From Ditylenchus dipsaci (Eukaryota > Nematoda > Chromadorea > Rhabditida > Anguinidae): a DNA stretch of 64,000 nucleotides. Below, piece after piece: positions 1-10,792 of this stretch. Below the pieces are notes generated by a model. That model made no database searches. It was not told the origin of the DNA and worked only from the letters and a program-made list of their open reading frames with translations. How positions within the stretch are numbered: the stretch's first letter is position 1; the number at the start of each line of letters is the position of its first letter. The stretch is taken from contig SADC01000901.1 in assembly GCA_004194705.1 (NCBI GenBank), positions 24,554 to 88,553 on the forward strand, in the 5' to 3' direction. Made by a program: the position numbers and the translations under genes.

Positions 1-75
1 GGGAGGAGGGAGGGAGGGAGGAGGGAGGGAGGAGGGAGGGGAGGGAGGGAGGGAGGGAGGGAGGAGGGAGGGAGG
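1..75. repeat. GGGAGGA microsatellite
   Basis: Purine-only run of GGGA and GGAG units, a simple repeat cut by the window edge. Confidence 0.95.
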
Positions 76-85
76 CCAACCCTAG

Positions 86-355
86 TGAACACGAGTGTTC
101 ACTTAGGTAGTCGGAGGCGGAGTTGCAGTCAAAGTCGCAGTATGTGAACACGAGTGTTCACATAAGTAGTCGGAGGCGAAAGTAGTAGTCGGAGGTGCAG
201 TCGGAGACGGAGGCGGAGTCGCAGTATGTGAACGTAGCTTAACAGCGAGTTTTCGTAACAAAACCGTAACTTTTGTAACTTTTTTTCGTAACTTTTTTTC
301 TTTCTTCAGAAAAAAAAGAAAGCAGTTTTCTTTCGTAACGCACTTTTCAGTAACA
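86..355. repeat. Short tandem units (GTGAACACGAGTGTTCAC, GTAGTCGGAGGC, then TTTTCGTAAC)
   Basis: Two copies of the self-complementary 18-mer GTGAACACGAGTGTTCAC are separated by GTAGTCGGAGGCGGAGT units (86-235). They are followed by an array of TTTTCGTAAC (245-355). The latter is the inverse of the TTACGAAAA array at 1100-1228, so 245-1228 may be another foldback arm pair. Confidence 0.6.
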
Positions 356-464
356 TTAGTGGTATGTTGAGTGGCTTTTTTCCCTCTTAATCCTCCCTTG
401 ATGTTTCTTACAACTTCTGTAATGATTTGACCAAAAAGATAGCAGCCCGGGTGCCCGACCCCTC

Positions 465-612
465 GCAAAGAGTATTTTTTCTAAGCTAACTTTTTTCATT
501 TTTGCTTAAGCCTAAGTTAGCGCGCTACACATTGCGAAAAAGAAAACTTAAAAGAAATCAAGGAATTCAAAATGGTACACTTAGAGTAAAATACTCTTTG
601 GAGGGGCGGGCA
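465..612. repeat. Dispersed short inverted repeat, second copy at 45575
   Basis: The ends read CAAAGAGTATTTTTTCTAAG and its approximate inverse ending AAAATACTCTTTGGAGG. A clearly homologous copy lies at 45575-45750, with the shared inner string TAAGTTAGCGYGCTACACAT. This is a MITE-like dispersed family of unknown class. Confidence 0.65.
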
Positions 613-628
613 CTTGGGCTTTCACGGC

Positions 629-875
629 CCTAGTGCAGAAGCGGTTGCCGAAATTCACCTCGGTCACCCCTGCTGTTTTTTTTTATCGAAAAACAGCTTG
701 GTCTCCCTGTTGTTTGAAGGTGATCATTGTAAAGGTGATTATGTTAACCATAATCACCATGATCACTACAATCACTATATTAAATAACTATAATGAACAG
801 GGGGGAACAAGGCATATTTCGCAAAAAAACAACAGGGGGACCAAGGCAAATTTTGACAACCGCTTCTGCACTAGG
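629..875. mobile_element. Foldback MITE, arms CCTAGTGCAGAAGCGGTTG
   Basis: The 19-nt end CCTAGTGCAGAAGCGGTTG recurs as its exact inverse at the right end. Both arms also carry the motif CAACAGGGGGACCAAGG or its complement. There is no coding content. The stretch 876-1089 shows nothing else I recognise. Confidence 0.65.
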
Positions 876-1089
876 ACCCTTTCACCATGCTTTTGGGTAT
901 TTCAGGTGGTCTCCCTAACGAATGAAAAATCTGCGGGTCAACTAATTATCAAAATTTTCAGCCATATGACCTGTGCTTTAACTTTTGTGCTTATATGATT
1001 TACTCTTCAAAGTGTCAAACAGTGACAGAAAGGCCAAAGCAAATGAATCAGATGACATATTAAATTAGAAAAATTGATTAAAAGTGAAT

Positions 1090-3035
1090 TTTTTTTGATA
1101 ATTTCTTCTTACGACAGAAATTCGTTACGAAAATTCGCTGTTACGAAAAAACTTCTTACGAAAATTTGCTATTACAAAAAGTTTCTTACGAATTTTTGCT
1201 GTTACGAAATTTTGTTCTTACGAAACCATGGTGGGGAAAACAACAAAATGAGCAAATACCAATAAAAATTCAAACGAGAATTAATTTTTAACTATAATTT
1301 TGTTGGTGTTTTATTGGGTTTATTGGTGTTTTGTTGTCTTTTATTGGTTTTATCGATTTTATTGGTGTTTTATTGGTTTTCGATTTTTGTCGATTCAGAC
1401 CCTTTTTTACTCAATTTTTTGGCTGAAGGAGTCGGGCAAGGTACAATAACCACCGAAAGAATCTATTTTACCACTCGCAGAGCATTAGATTCCTTACATC
1501 ACATCCTTGAATCATTGTTACATCATACGACCTAAATCTAACAATTGCCTTAACATCATATACCCCTGTGCCATAGATTTTTTGGGGAACACCACGTATA
1601 AAACAAGTATTCGACGTATAAAATTGAACTTAGACAATCTAGAAACGCACTGTAATCTGAAAAATTCTCAGAATTCGAATTTCTATTCAAAAAACAAGTA
1701 TGCCCTATTATTATTTCTTGAAGTTACACTTTTCACGTAAGATAACCTATACGTTCTTCAAGCTACCAACTTTATTGCAAACTATGCGACGTCACATAAC
1801 AAAAAACATTCACACAAATTCTTTCATAAATTGGTTTCTCAAGTGGACTAAGGCAGCGATTCTTTCCGGACTCATTCGATTTCTTGTGAAGTCCACCAAC
1901 AAACATCTAAGCTCTTTGAAGGCACGCTCACTAGGAGAACTGGATGCTTGGACGGCGAGCAGAAGACGTGCAAACGGAGCCAGAAACGGGAAATTCTTAA
2001 TAAATAATCGAGAGTTTAGAAGACCAACCAGTCAGAGTCAAGAAAGTGTGCAGTGACTGCAATGTAATCCACTTGCTTCTTTGCGAAGTCAATAGTGAGG
2101 CATCCACCATATTGTTTCAAGCAGCTTATTTTGCTCTTGACTTGGAGCTCGATGCTGTCTACTGAAAGATCCACCCACTTTGCAAGCGTCTTTTTTGAAG
2201 GCAGGAGGTCTCTAGCTTGCTTCTCGATTCCCTTCGTAAAGTTGTCAATGCTAAATAGAATCAAAATGTGACTGAAATTCAGCACAGCACTACATTATTT
2301 TTCGGAATTCTTCCAAAACGCGAGAAAGCTTTTGTCTTCGGCTATTTTCAATGACTGAGTTGAGCAAACCGCAAATTTTAGCAACGATTGTTCCATTTTA
2401 GCATCTGAAGCTGGCGATCCATTGATATGAGAACTCAAGTGGTAACTGAAAACATTTCAAAAGTCCACTCTAAGCATGCCAAAAAATCACCTTAAAGATG
2501 CAGTACCAGCTCTGTTGAATATCTTTTTACATCCTTCTATGTTGCAGACCACCATTTCTGTTTCAAGTCCATCGTCCAGTAGAATGTCGAAACGATACCC
2601 GAATTCTTTGCTTCGAGTCCAAGGCCAGGTCGAGTGACGGCTTGGATCAAACCGAATCTAAATGTAATTTTTATAAAAAAACTGCGACACTTCAATATGT
2701 ATTACTAACTTTCTTACGACGTCCAATTTCAGCCATTGAGAATTAATATGGTTGATAAAGCTTTTCTTCTGAATTTTCCACCTAAACAATAAGAAACGGT
2801 CAACAATTCGGTGAAATTTGGCTAGTTTGCAGTGAAAATCAAGGACCAATAAAACACCAACAAAAGACCAATAAAACACCAATAAAATTTAATTTGAAAT
2901 TTTATTGGTATTTTGTTGGTCTTCCAAAAAACGAAATGCCACAAAATTTTATTGGTATTTGCTCATTTTGTTGGTTTTCCCCACCATGTACGAAACTTCT
3001 CTCTTACGAAATTGTCTTGTTACGAAAGTTCCTAC
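1090..3035. mobile_element. Composite foldback element with TTACGAAA arrays enclosing a hAT/BED relic
   Basis: The left arm is about eight loose TTACGAAA-containing units (1100-1228), then CCATGGTGGGGAAAACAACA and GAGCAAATACCAATAAAA. The right arm (2940-3030) repeats these in inverse order and orientation with three TTACGAAA units. Inside both arms is a second layer of TTTATTGGTGTT repeats (1300-1385 and 2850-2960). The interior holds a minus-strand transposase-like gene relic at 2016-2660; 1390-2015 has no recognisable gene. Arms made of private tandem arrays are typical of foldback-type elements. Confidence 0.65.
2016..2660 (-). pseudogene. BED-finger/hAT transposase-like gene relic
   Basis: Read on the minus strand, one segment (about 2505-2655) contains RFDILLDDG, then CNIEGCKKIF, the Cys pair of a BED-type zinc finger. 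Next, 2290-2400 contains KICGLLNSVIENSRR. The longest part (2016-2285) contains LLPSKKTLAKWVDLS, then GGCLTIDFAKKQVDYIAVTA and HFLDSDW. That order (serine/lysine-rich 'PS+KT', then LT-D, then Y-x3-TAH-x2-D) is the N-terminal half of hAT transposases. No start codon or complete exon chain could be assembled and the C-terminal half is absent, so I call it a relic. The family assignment is from motif recognition only. It lies inside the foldback 1090-3035 and shares the (R/W)FDILL(D/N)xG block with the BED relic at 13530. Confidence 0.5.
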
Positions 3036-3096
3036 AGCCGCCACAACCACCTCAATTTTTGTAAAAAGCAGCTGGTTTTCGGTACGGTTTTGAGAT

Positions 3097-3306
3097 CAGT
3101 GTTTGGACCTCGTACTCGTACTTCGTACTCGTACACGTACTCGTACTACGAGTACGAGTACGAACTACGAGAAGAAATTTTAGAGGTACGAGTACGATGT
3201 ACGAGCTTAAAATTTTCGTTGTACAAGGTACTAGTACGAAGTACGACAGTTGAAATTTAGCAGTACGAAGTGCGAGTACGACCCTTTTCTGAAAGTCCAA
3301 ACACTG
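3097..3306. mobile_element. hAT-like MITE with TACGAG interior
   Basis: The ends CAGTGTTTGGAC and GTCCAAACACTG are perfect inverses. TTGAGATC occurs at 3090-3097 and again at 3307-3314, an 8-bp target duplication overlapping the first element base. The interior is a degenerate array of CGTACTCGTA and its inverse. CAG...CTG ends with an 8-bp duplication indicate hAT. Confidence 0.75.
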
Positions 3307-3361
3307 TTGAGATCACATTATTTTGTCTTAAATTGTGTTATATTTGCTCTATGTCTTGTAG

Positions 3362-3955
3362 TCCTTGAACTAGTTCTGCTACTGATCATTTTGGTATATT
3401 GTAAACCAATAATGTTAAGAAAGTCGTGCATAAATAAGCCAAACCAGGTACCCTCTAATTTTGAATACAGTCGACCTCGATTTAACGGCACCCTAGGGCC
3501 CGGGTCCGGGGTGCCGTTAAATCGAGGGTGCCGTTAAATCGAGGGTTCACTTTGACTAAATCTTAGTCAATGCTGACCAAATCGGTCTATTTTTGGGTGC
3601 CGTTAAATCGAGGGTTAACTGTACCAGGAAAACAACTGGCTCTACCCCTTCTCCTGTAATTTCCGAGTGACTTTTGCTTAATTTTTATGCTGATCTCACG
3701 CCTATCTTGTAGCTCTTAAATTTATCTACAAGTATTGACCCCGCAGTTATAGACAGCTATGATGTGCTCTTGAACGACTTCAAGCGAAAATTTTACACGT
3801 TAGAAAATGGTGGGTCTGTGAGTTGGACGCTGGTTGTCCAAGTTTTTGCACGCCTGTTACAGCTCACATACACTCATTTGAAAGAGCAGATCCGAATAGT
3901 CATTTTGACACATCACAGTAGTAGGTGTGGTCTAGCGAAAAGTGGTGTCTGGATC
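3362..3955 (+). CDS. Candidate two-exon membrane-protein segment, unrecognised
   Basis: After an acceptor-like ATGTCTTGTAG, 3362-3447 reads as a hydrophobic segment containing LELVLLLIILVYCKP, then KSCINKPNQ before a GTACCC donor. After CTATCTTGTAG, 3713 continues in the same phase as LLNLSTSIDPAVIDSYDVLL and then DFKRKFYTLENGG, open to about 3995. The intervening 265-nt intron would contain the MITE at 3466-3623. Phases match (0/0) and the amino-acid composition looks protein-like. No start, no end and no family were recognised. It could be a gene fragment or chance. Confidence 0.3.
3466..3623. mobile_element. pogo-like MITE, GGCACC type
   Basis: TACAGTCGACCTCGATTTAA opens the element and its close inverse ending TTAACTGTA closes it. 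Within the arms the unit GTGCCGTTAAATCGAGG occurs three times. TA at each end is consistent with Tc1/mariner-pogo insertion. The inner ACCAAATCGGTC is shared with elements at 11687 and 23785. Confidence 0.75.
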
Positions 3956-3959
3956 TCGG

Positions 3960-4813
3960 AGATTATTGAGTTTCCTTGCAATCGTCGCCTATTTTAAACC
4001 GGTTTACAGGTCAGTTGACCAGTCCAAACACCCGTACATAAAATTATAAAAATGATCTACGTGAAATTCTGCGTCTGAATAAACCAATGTAACGCTTCGG
4101 CTTTTTCGTGTTAAAAATGATTTTGTGGGGACAGAAATTGAATCTGGGGGCATAAAATTCGCATGTAACCAATTTTCCAAAAAAAAGCAACGCACTTTTA
4201 TGTCTTTTGAATTTGCGCTAAAACCTAAAAACGAGCAGATCGCGTGTTTTTAAAAGTCGTGTGTCTGTTCTATATTAATTGGCACAACAATTGGCCAATC
4301 GGTTTTTTTGCGCAGGTTACTTTGCGGAGACTTTTTTTTTCGTCACTGTACCAAGTATAACATTTGCAGTTCAATCCTGAAATAGAAACTTTCTTTATTC
4401 CTTGTTGATTAGTCACAGGGCAGTTCAGAGTAGGCCAGCCTACGTTAGGACAGACTCGTAAGTAAATTCTATAAGAAGCGAACTGGAGCTAGAACAAAAG
4501 TAAGTTAAATACGTTTGAGTCCCTCCTAACGTATGCTGACCTATCCTACGTCTAAGCACACGCAAATCAAAAGAGAAACCATGCCCAAAAAGTAAACTTG
4601 CGTAATATAGCGTCAATGTTTCGATTGACTCAATGTTTCCACTGACTGTACACAATCTCCATAAAGTAACCTGCTCGAAGTGGGACCTGTTCCAACCATT
4701 GGATGTTGCTTCATGAACTATCATTTTCACTTGTTGTAAGGAGATTGGGTGGTTATATAATCGCACATCTCTTAATAGTGCCTATTTCTTTTTAGCAAAA
4801 TAAATTACGAACT
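3960..4813. other. No recognisable feature
   Basis: AT-rich spacer upstream of the RRM gene. I see no convincing exon, RNA gene or inverted repeat here. The promoter of the downstream gene presumably lies in its 3' part, but no core element is diagnostic. Confidence 0.4.
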
Positions 4814-5661
4814 ATGGTGTATCGTAAAGAGGTAATCTTTTTCTTCGTTTCATTTTAGAACTTGACACTAACCATTTTCAGGGCAAAATTGTGGAGATCC
4901 GAAATAATGACCGACTCCATCGCTATAGAAACTTTGAAGTGTCGCCTGTGCGAAACAGTCGGAAAGAGTATATGCCAGGCCGCGACCGCAATCGTCCTCG
5001 TCATTCTTTGAAGACTAGTTCTCGTCCTATAATCAAAAGTCCTTCCAGCCAGAAAACGTCCAAATATGTCAACTCTTCGGAGCCAATTCAAAACTCTAAG
5101 GAGCCACTTAAAAACTCTTCGGAGCCAATTCAAAACTCTAAGGAGCCATTTAACAACTCTAAGGAGCCATTTAACAACTCTAAGGAGCCACTTAACAACT
5201 CTAAGGAGCCCTATCGTCAAGTTTCTGAGCCACGCTACAACAATTCGTCGAGAGCCATGCGCAAGAGCTTTGTGGAGAAGGTTGAATCTAGCCTGAGCAG
5301 CGCAATACATGTTGGTGGGCTCCCACTTGATGTCACTCATTACGAGGTCTGTCCAGACTTCCCTTTTTCATGATTATCTCTTGCAACCCAACTCTTTCAG
5401 TTGAAAAAGTTCTTTGGGGAACGATTTGGAAGAATTGTAAATATTCGTGTTGGGAGCACCAAGAATCGCACATGTTTCGCCATCGTCGAATTTTCCGATG
5501 TGGATCATGCTCAGAAAGCGGTGAAGTGCTTGGGCGGGGTCAGGCCTCGACCGTAAGCCCTTAAATATCTAAAATAAACATTTTGTATTCCGAACAACTG
5601 TGTTTGCAGAAAAATACGTCACCATGGTCTCAGCATTGGCATGTCCAACAGCAGTCGTTAA
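4814..5661 (+). CDS. Small RRM-domain RNA-binding protein
   Basis: Four exons join cleanly: 4814-4831, 4882-5346, 5401-5552 and 5610-5661, with introns of 50, 54 and 57 nt, all GT-AG. The product is about 228 residues. Residues 1-70 are basic and Arg/Ser-rich. About 70-125 form a degenerate 7-residue repeat of the type NSKEPFN. From about 147 there is one RNA recognition motif: RNP2-like IHVGGLPL, then LKKFFGERFGRIVNIRVG, then RNP1-like RTCFAIVEFSD and HAQKAVKCLGG. An RRM binds single-stranded RNA through aromatic RNP residues; here RNP1 keeps one Phe and RNP2 lacks the usual aromatic. The basic low-complexity N-terminus with a C-terminal RRM resembles splicing- or mRNP-type proteins, but I cannot name an orthologue. 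The ATG at 4814 is the only one giving a short first exon in phase; further upstream exons cannot be excluded. Confidence 0.85.
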
Positions 5662-5717
5662 GCTCACGAAAGGCTATGAATTCAAGCTTCTGTTATTTTT
5701 GTTGATGTTGTTGTTGA

Positions 5718-5723
5718 AATAAA
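5718..5723 (+). terminator. Polyadenylation signal AATAAA of the RRM gene
   Basis: AATAAA lies 57 nt after the stop codon and is followed by T/G-rich sequence, as expected for cleavage and polyadenylation. Confidence 0.7.
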
Positions 5724-5767
5724 GATTTTGTTGTTGCTGGTAAATAAGCTCTCATGTGAGCTTGATT

Positions 5768-6738
5768 ACCGTATAACCTCGATTAATCCCCAACCCTCTT
5801 ATAATCCCCCACCCCCGAGGGGGTTGAACAATAATCAGACTAGCAGCCTTCTTTTTCATCGTCCTGCCATCTTGACCTAGTTCTTATTTATGATCTTGCG
5901 AAAAATTTCCAGGCCCTTCGATTGACCTACCTGGTTTGGAGCACGCTATTTGTGTATCTTCTGATCCTGATCGAGGACGCAAACTTAGTAACTGCGTTGA
6001 AATATTGAGGTTTAACTTCGGACGATCTGACAATTTCCCGCCACGCTCGATCCACTCATTATTAGGCGACCTCAATGCTGACGCCTTTGGATTGCCGTAA
6101 ATTGCACCCGTAAATTCGACAAAGGAAGTGAATACTGGGTAATGTACCAAAATGATGTGAACAAAACGAACCACTTAATTCTGTGTTCTTAGCATTTGCA
6201 CTTCTAGGTTCATGGCAAATGACATCTGGATAAAAAAAAATATATGTCATCGTTATTATCAACAAACAATAAACCACAAAAACATGTTCAACTATTGCGA
6301 TTGCTATTTCACTAAAAATATGTACGAAATAATAATACTGGCGTTGCGTAGAGTTAAGAGACTCGGCATCGCTACCAGAAGCGACCAGAAGAAATGGTGG
6401 GAAGACATTCGCGCTACTAGGGTTCACGCTTCGGCTGTGCGAAGTCGCTTTTTGGAGGTCAAGTAGCTTTGTGGATATATAAAAAATTCACACAGAAAAA
6501 AAAACTAATGAAAAATGAGCAAAAATGAGGCGAAAAGCGAGACGTCAAGTACACGCGAGATAAATACGAAGAAATTCCATAAATTAGAATTATAGTCTTT
6601 TGAAAAAAAAAATTCAGAAATTTCCGGAGCCTTCGGCGCCGAAGAGGTTGAAATATAATCCCCCGCCCTCTAATAATCCCCCTCCCTCCGAGGGGAGTTT
6701 ATTAACCCCCCTGGGGGATTAAAAGAGGTTATACGGTC
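5768..6738. mobile_element. Foldback/pogo-like element, TATAACCTCGATTAATCC ends
   Basis: The left end is GTATAACCTCGATTAATCCC followed by TAATCCCCCACCCC units. The right end is the inverse: (T)AATCCCCC units, then GGATTAAAAGAGGTTATACGG. The roughly 800-nt interior has no reading frame I recognise. Confidence 0.6.
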
Positions 6739-6907
6739 AACTCCCGATTTAGTGTGCACCGGATTTAGTGTACACCTGGATTAAATCATTTTGGGCCGGG
6801 GGTCAAATTAAAATGACTAGAATGAACTCTCGATTTAGTGTACACTTGATTTAGTGTACACCTGGAGCCGATCCCCAGGGTGTACACTAAATCGGGAGTT
6901 GACTGTA
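6732..6907. mobile_element. pogo-like MITE, GTACACC type
   Basis: TACGGTCAACTCCCGATTTA opens it, and its inverse ending GGGAGTTGACTGTA closes it. The unit GATTTAGTGTACACCTGGA occurs four to five times in the arms. It abuts the preceding element. Confidence 0.75.
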
Positions 6908-7489
6908 CGGTAATATTAGATCAAAGACTTTTTGGCCCTGTCCCTCCATGGGGGGGGTTTGCCTTGGTCCCCCTGTTTGTGGTTTTTTGTGAGTTTTTAG
7001 GCTAAGGATCAGGCGAAATTAGACCATCGTATGTTAGGACAAACTTAATCATGAAATGTCGCGATATGAAATGTGACCTTACCTTAGCTTGGGCTTTAAT
7101 TGGTGCGTGATACAGTTGGTTCCTAATTCTGGTCTCTGTTTCTGGTTTATTTTACAAAAAGTGTCTGTCATGGCTGCATCCCAGAATTCAAGAGGAAATT
7201 TGTTAATAGGTACATTTATTATCATTCGGAAGGCCGAGCGGCGGTCAATACCTCGCTGGACTCAGATTTCTACGTAGATAATTTTTCGAAAAATATTTGT
7301 ACGGTGGTTTGGACGGGTCAAGTTATCCAGAAACCGGTTTGAAATTTCAAAATTCACGGACATTTTAAGGAAAGTGAAAAATCTCTCGATCGGCAGACAT
7401 CACTTTTCTGCAGAACACACCTATAACTGTAATTTTTTTAATTTATAGAGAATTTTCGAAAATATCATGTGATAGAGTGCTTAACACCG
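6908..7489. other. Spacer with a CCTTGGTCCCCC motif; no gene
   Basis: It contains GCCTTGGTCCCCCTG near 6960, a motif found in many elements of this window, and otherwise unremarkable AT-rich DNA. Confidence 0.4.
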
Positions 7490-8725
7490 CGGAACTTATT
7501 TAGCGGGGGGGGCTCATTTTTCACTTATTTAAAAATCATGTTTAAATGACTCCTAAGTAACTTTATGTGCTTAAAACGATAAGAAAGTTATTTTGTGACA
7601 CTTTTCCACATAAAAAAATTGGTTTTTTTGAAAAAAATTGGACCAAAATATGACTTTTTGCCTTGGGGGACCAAGGTAAATCACCTTGTATTAAGATATT
7701 CTACCCCGTTTTGTCACTGGAGCTGGGCAAAAAGAGCCACTATATGCATTTTTAATCAAGAGCCTTGCTCGGAATTATGTCTAAGGCAAGTGAGTGCGCG
7801 CATCTCTAACCAACCAAGCCCCCTGCACCCCCTTCGGGGGCGCAGGGGCTTGGTTGCTTGGGCTGAGATGCGCACACCCACATATATACTTGGGCGTAGG
7901 GTTGGAATCCATGGAATTCCCGGGATTGGAATCCCAGAAATTTTGGAAATCCCAATCCAAAATCCCAAAGTTTCATAGTCCGAAATCCAAAATCCCACCG
8001 GTTCACATTTCCAAAATCCCAAAATTATCCCAAAATCCCCAAATAAATTTATTTAGTCTCGAAACTAAATTTTTTTAAAAATAATTTCGAAAATCCCAAT
8101 CCAAAATCCCAAATTTAAAATAATTTCATAAATCCCAATCCAAAATCCTAAAAAAACAAGAACGCCCAAGTATACTCACATACCTTAGACACAAATCACT
8201 CGAAAGTGACTCTGGATGCATAAAAATGTATGCATACCAAAGCTTCTTTATGCGGTAGGCCCCAGTTAGCAAAACTGTGTTCAAATTCCATTTTTAGTGA
8301 CTTGGGGGGTATTCAAGTACCCTTTTCTGGTGGCTTACCTTGGTCCCCCAAGTCAAAAAAGCAGATTTTGGTCAAATTTTTTTTTCAAAAAATCGATTTT
8401 TTATGTGGAAAAGTGTCACAAAATGACTTTTTTATCGTTTTAAGCACATAAAAATTACTTAAAGGGCCATTGCCGTCCCCGACAACGAGAATTTCAAATG
8501 TTTGAATTCGCGCGGGACAGTTCTCTTTCGTCTTGCACTGTACTCTTTTGACTTGCTTCGAATGACTCAAAAGAGTAAAATGAAAGACGAAAGAGAACTG
8601 TCCCGCGCCAATTCAAACACTTGAAATTCTCGTTGTCGGGACGGCAATGGCCCTTTAAGAGTCATTTAAACATGATTTTCCAATAAGTGAAAAATGCGAG
8701 CCCGATTTGCGGCCCCCGATTCGCG
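7490..8725. mobile_element. Foldback element, arms interrupted by a nested MITE
   Basis: The arm at 7505-7680 (TTCACTTATT, TGTTTAAATGACTC, TGTGCTTAAAACGAT, CTTGGGGGACCAAGG) is mirrored at 8338-8460 and 8659-8705. The right arm is split by the TTAA element 8459-8658. The loop (7685-8335) carries a GC-rich hairpin (GCCCCCTGCACCCCCTTCGG and its complement, 7821-7850) and a run of AAATCCCAA units (7910-8160). Confidence 0.65.
8459..8658. mobile_element. piggyBac-like MITE at TTAA
   Basis: Perfect palindromic ends AGGGCCATTGCCGT and ACGGCAATGGCCCT are flanked by TTAA on both sides. The mirrored arm of the host foldback (around 7560) lacks the insertion and so acts as an internal empty site. Confidence 0.75.
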
Positions 8726-9480
8726 GCCAAAAAAAACAAGTTTTTTTTAAATGTTCCCAAACACCCTATATCGACCTAAAATGGCCTCAGAATTTCAAAA
8801 AAGACATTATTTTTGACTTCTGGTCACTAAAAAATTGAGTTTTGGGACCACTTGAAAGTACCCTTTCTGACCATTTTTAGAGGGATTTAGGGTTGTATTG
8901 GTTGAAAACGAACCAAAAGGGTCTAATTTTGAACAAAAAGAAAGATGTTGAGCATAGTTTTGAAGACTGGGCCTACCGCATAAAGAAACTCTGGTATGCA
9001 TACATTTTTATGCATCCAAGTCGCTTTCGAGTGATTTGTGTCTAAGGTATGTGGGTGTGCGCATCTCAACCCCAAGCAACCAACCTTTTTTTCTTCAGTA
9101 TGCGCGATGCTCGCACTGCTTGCAATGTTTTTTTGAGTTTTTCGTCATTAAAGCTGAATAAAAAGAGTCTCTAAATGCTTTTGGATGCCTGCGAAAACGC
9201 TAAAAAAGACAAGCAGTGAACATAGTTTTGTCAACTGGGGCCTACCGAATAAATAGACTCTGTTATGCATGTTTTTATGCATCCAGAGTCACTTTCGAGT
9301 GATTTGTGTCTAAGGTATGTGGGTGTGCGCATCTCAACTGCAAGCCCAGAAGCCCCCTGCGCCGACGAAGGGGCGCAAGGGGCTTGGTAGGTTAGAGGTA
9401 CGCGCACTTACTTACCTCAGACATAATCCCGAGCAAGACTCTTGATCAAAAATGCATATAGAGGCTCTTCTTTCCCATCC
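8726..9480. repeat. Arms of the GTCTAAGGTATGTG dispersed family
   Basis: Contains TGTGTCTAAGGTATGTGGG twice (9036 and 9308), TATGCATACATTTTTATGCA, and the hairpin CCCCCTGCGCC...GGGGCGCAAGGGG (9353-9383). The same blocks appear at 7785-7890, 8180-8290, 30000-30800 and 37190-37330, marking one dispersed family of unknown class. Confidence 0.55.
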
Positions 9481-10792
9481 TTAGGTGACCAAAACAGGAA
9501 AAAAACAATCGAAGAACGTTAGTCATTCCAAGAAAGACGCCATCACTTTCGTTGCGTTTCGACCTGACCCGTTCTCAGTGTTAAAACACCGTGAAGACTT
9601 CTAACAATTCCTCTTACTAAATCAGTTCTGAAGTTTTCAGGATTGGGTTCTTATACATTGAATAGATGACCGTTGTAAAATGTTGTTGCCTTGTTCTTTT
9701 TTCTTTTGTTAGAATAAGTTGATGGTCAACGATTAGTGGTTCCAAGAAAATACCGAGAACCTGAAAAGTGAATTGAGGTGGTAGTAACAAGCCAATAACA
9801 ATACGAGCACCCTAATACAAGAGTATCTTGGTCCCGAGGAGTTCCGAGGACCACCACCTTGCGTCTAAACGCCACCCGTTCGATAGCACCATCTGGGTAA
9901 CACCCACCTAAGTTCCACTATCATTTCAATATTATCAAACCTGCTTTTGAATGCTCTAATTGATTTTACTTTTACGGCCTGTGTGGTTTTCGTAGGTTGT
10001 GGGAGAATTTAGGGCGGTCTAAAGTAACTAGGGTACTTTGGGGTAATTAGAATGGTTTGGGTAATTAGGAGTAATTTGGGTATGATCAAAGCTCTCGTTC
10101 TACTAGTCCAAAACTTGTACGTACTAGGTTTACCTGGTAAAGAAGACTATAGGCGTACCCAGGATTGCAAATTTTTCCTGACGGGAGGGGCTAAACGGAC
10201 TAAAAAGACTAAAAAAAATCCTGACGGAAGGGGCTAATCCTTATTAAAAAGTCCTGACGAGAGGGCTAAAGCCCGGCTAACCTTACCCTGGGTAGGCCTA
10301 TGAAGAAGACAAGTGTTTATAAGCAATCTGTAGAACTTGCGCAAAAAGGTGCAAAGGGTGAAAAATGATAAAATATGTTTGATCTTATGTTCGATATTAG
10401 TGTGTGCGCTTACTACAGCAATAGTTAAAACAGAAGACGACTAAATTACCTGCTTCAAGACAACTAAACAGGAGATAGTTCTTTAGCAGGAAATAGTTCG
10501 TTAGAATACGGCAAGAAACGGTCGCAACGACTTGTAGAATCTTGAAGAAAAAAGAGTGAGCTGGACAAAAGCGAAACGTTCTATGACTGTTCGCAAAGCC
10601 GTTTGTAGTTAACAATTTAGCTCTGCGAAATTCAAACTTCTTGTCGTTCAAATTTTTTAAAATTCAAAGCAATTTTGTAAATTGTTTTCCAACCAATAGA
10701 GCAATTCTTAGGCGTTGTCGTTGTCTCCTGTTGTCGTTTTTTATAATTCATAGAAAAACATGGATTCTTACTTGTAACTCTATAGAAAGATC
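9481..10792. other. No recognisable gene
   Basis: Unique-looking AT-rich DNA with a few short direct repeats (CCTGACGRRAGGGGCTAA at 10178-10265). No exon or RNA gene is supported. Confidence 0.4.

Noticed and set aside
5066..5296. Open frames antisense and in other frames over the RRM linker (repeated LRSHLTT / LLRVVKW peptides)
   Set aside because: They are products of the 21-bp repeat read in other frames; only the spliced plus-strand frame continues into a conserved RRM.
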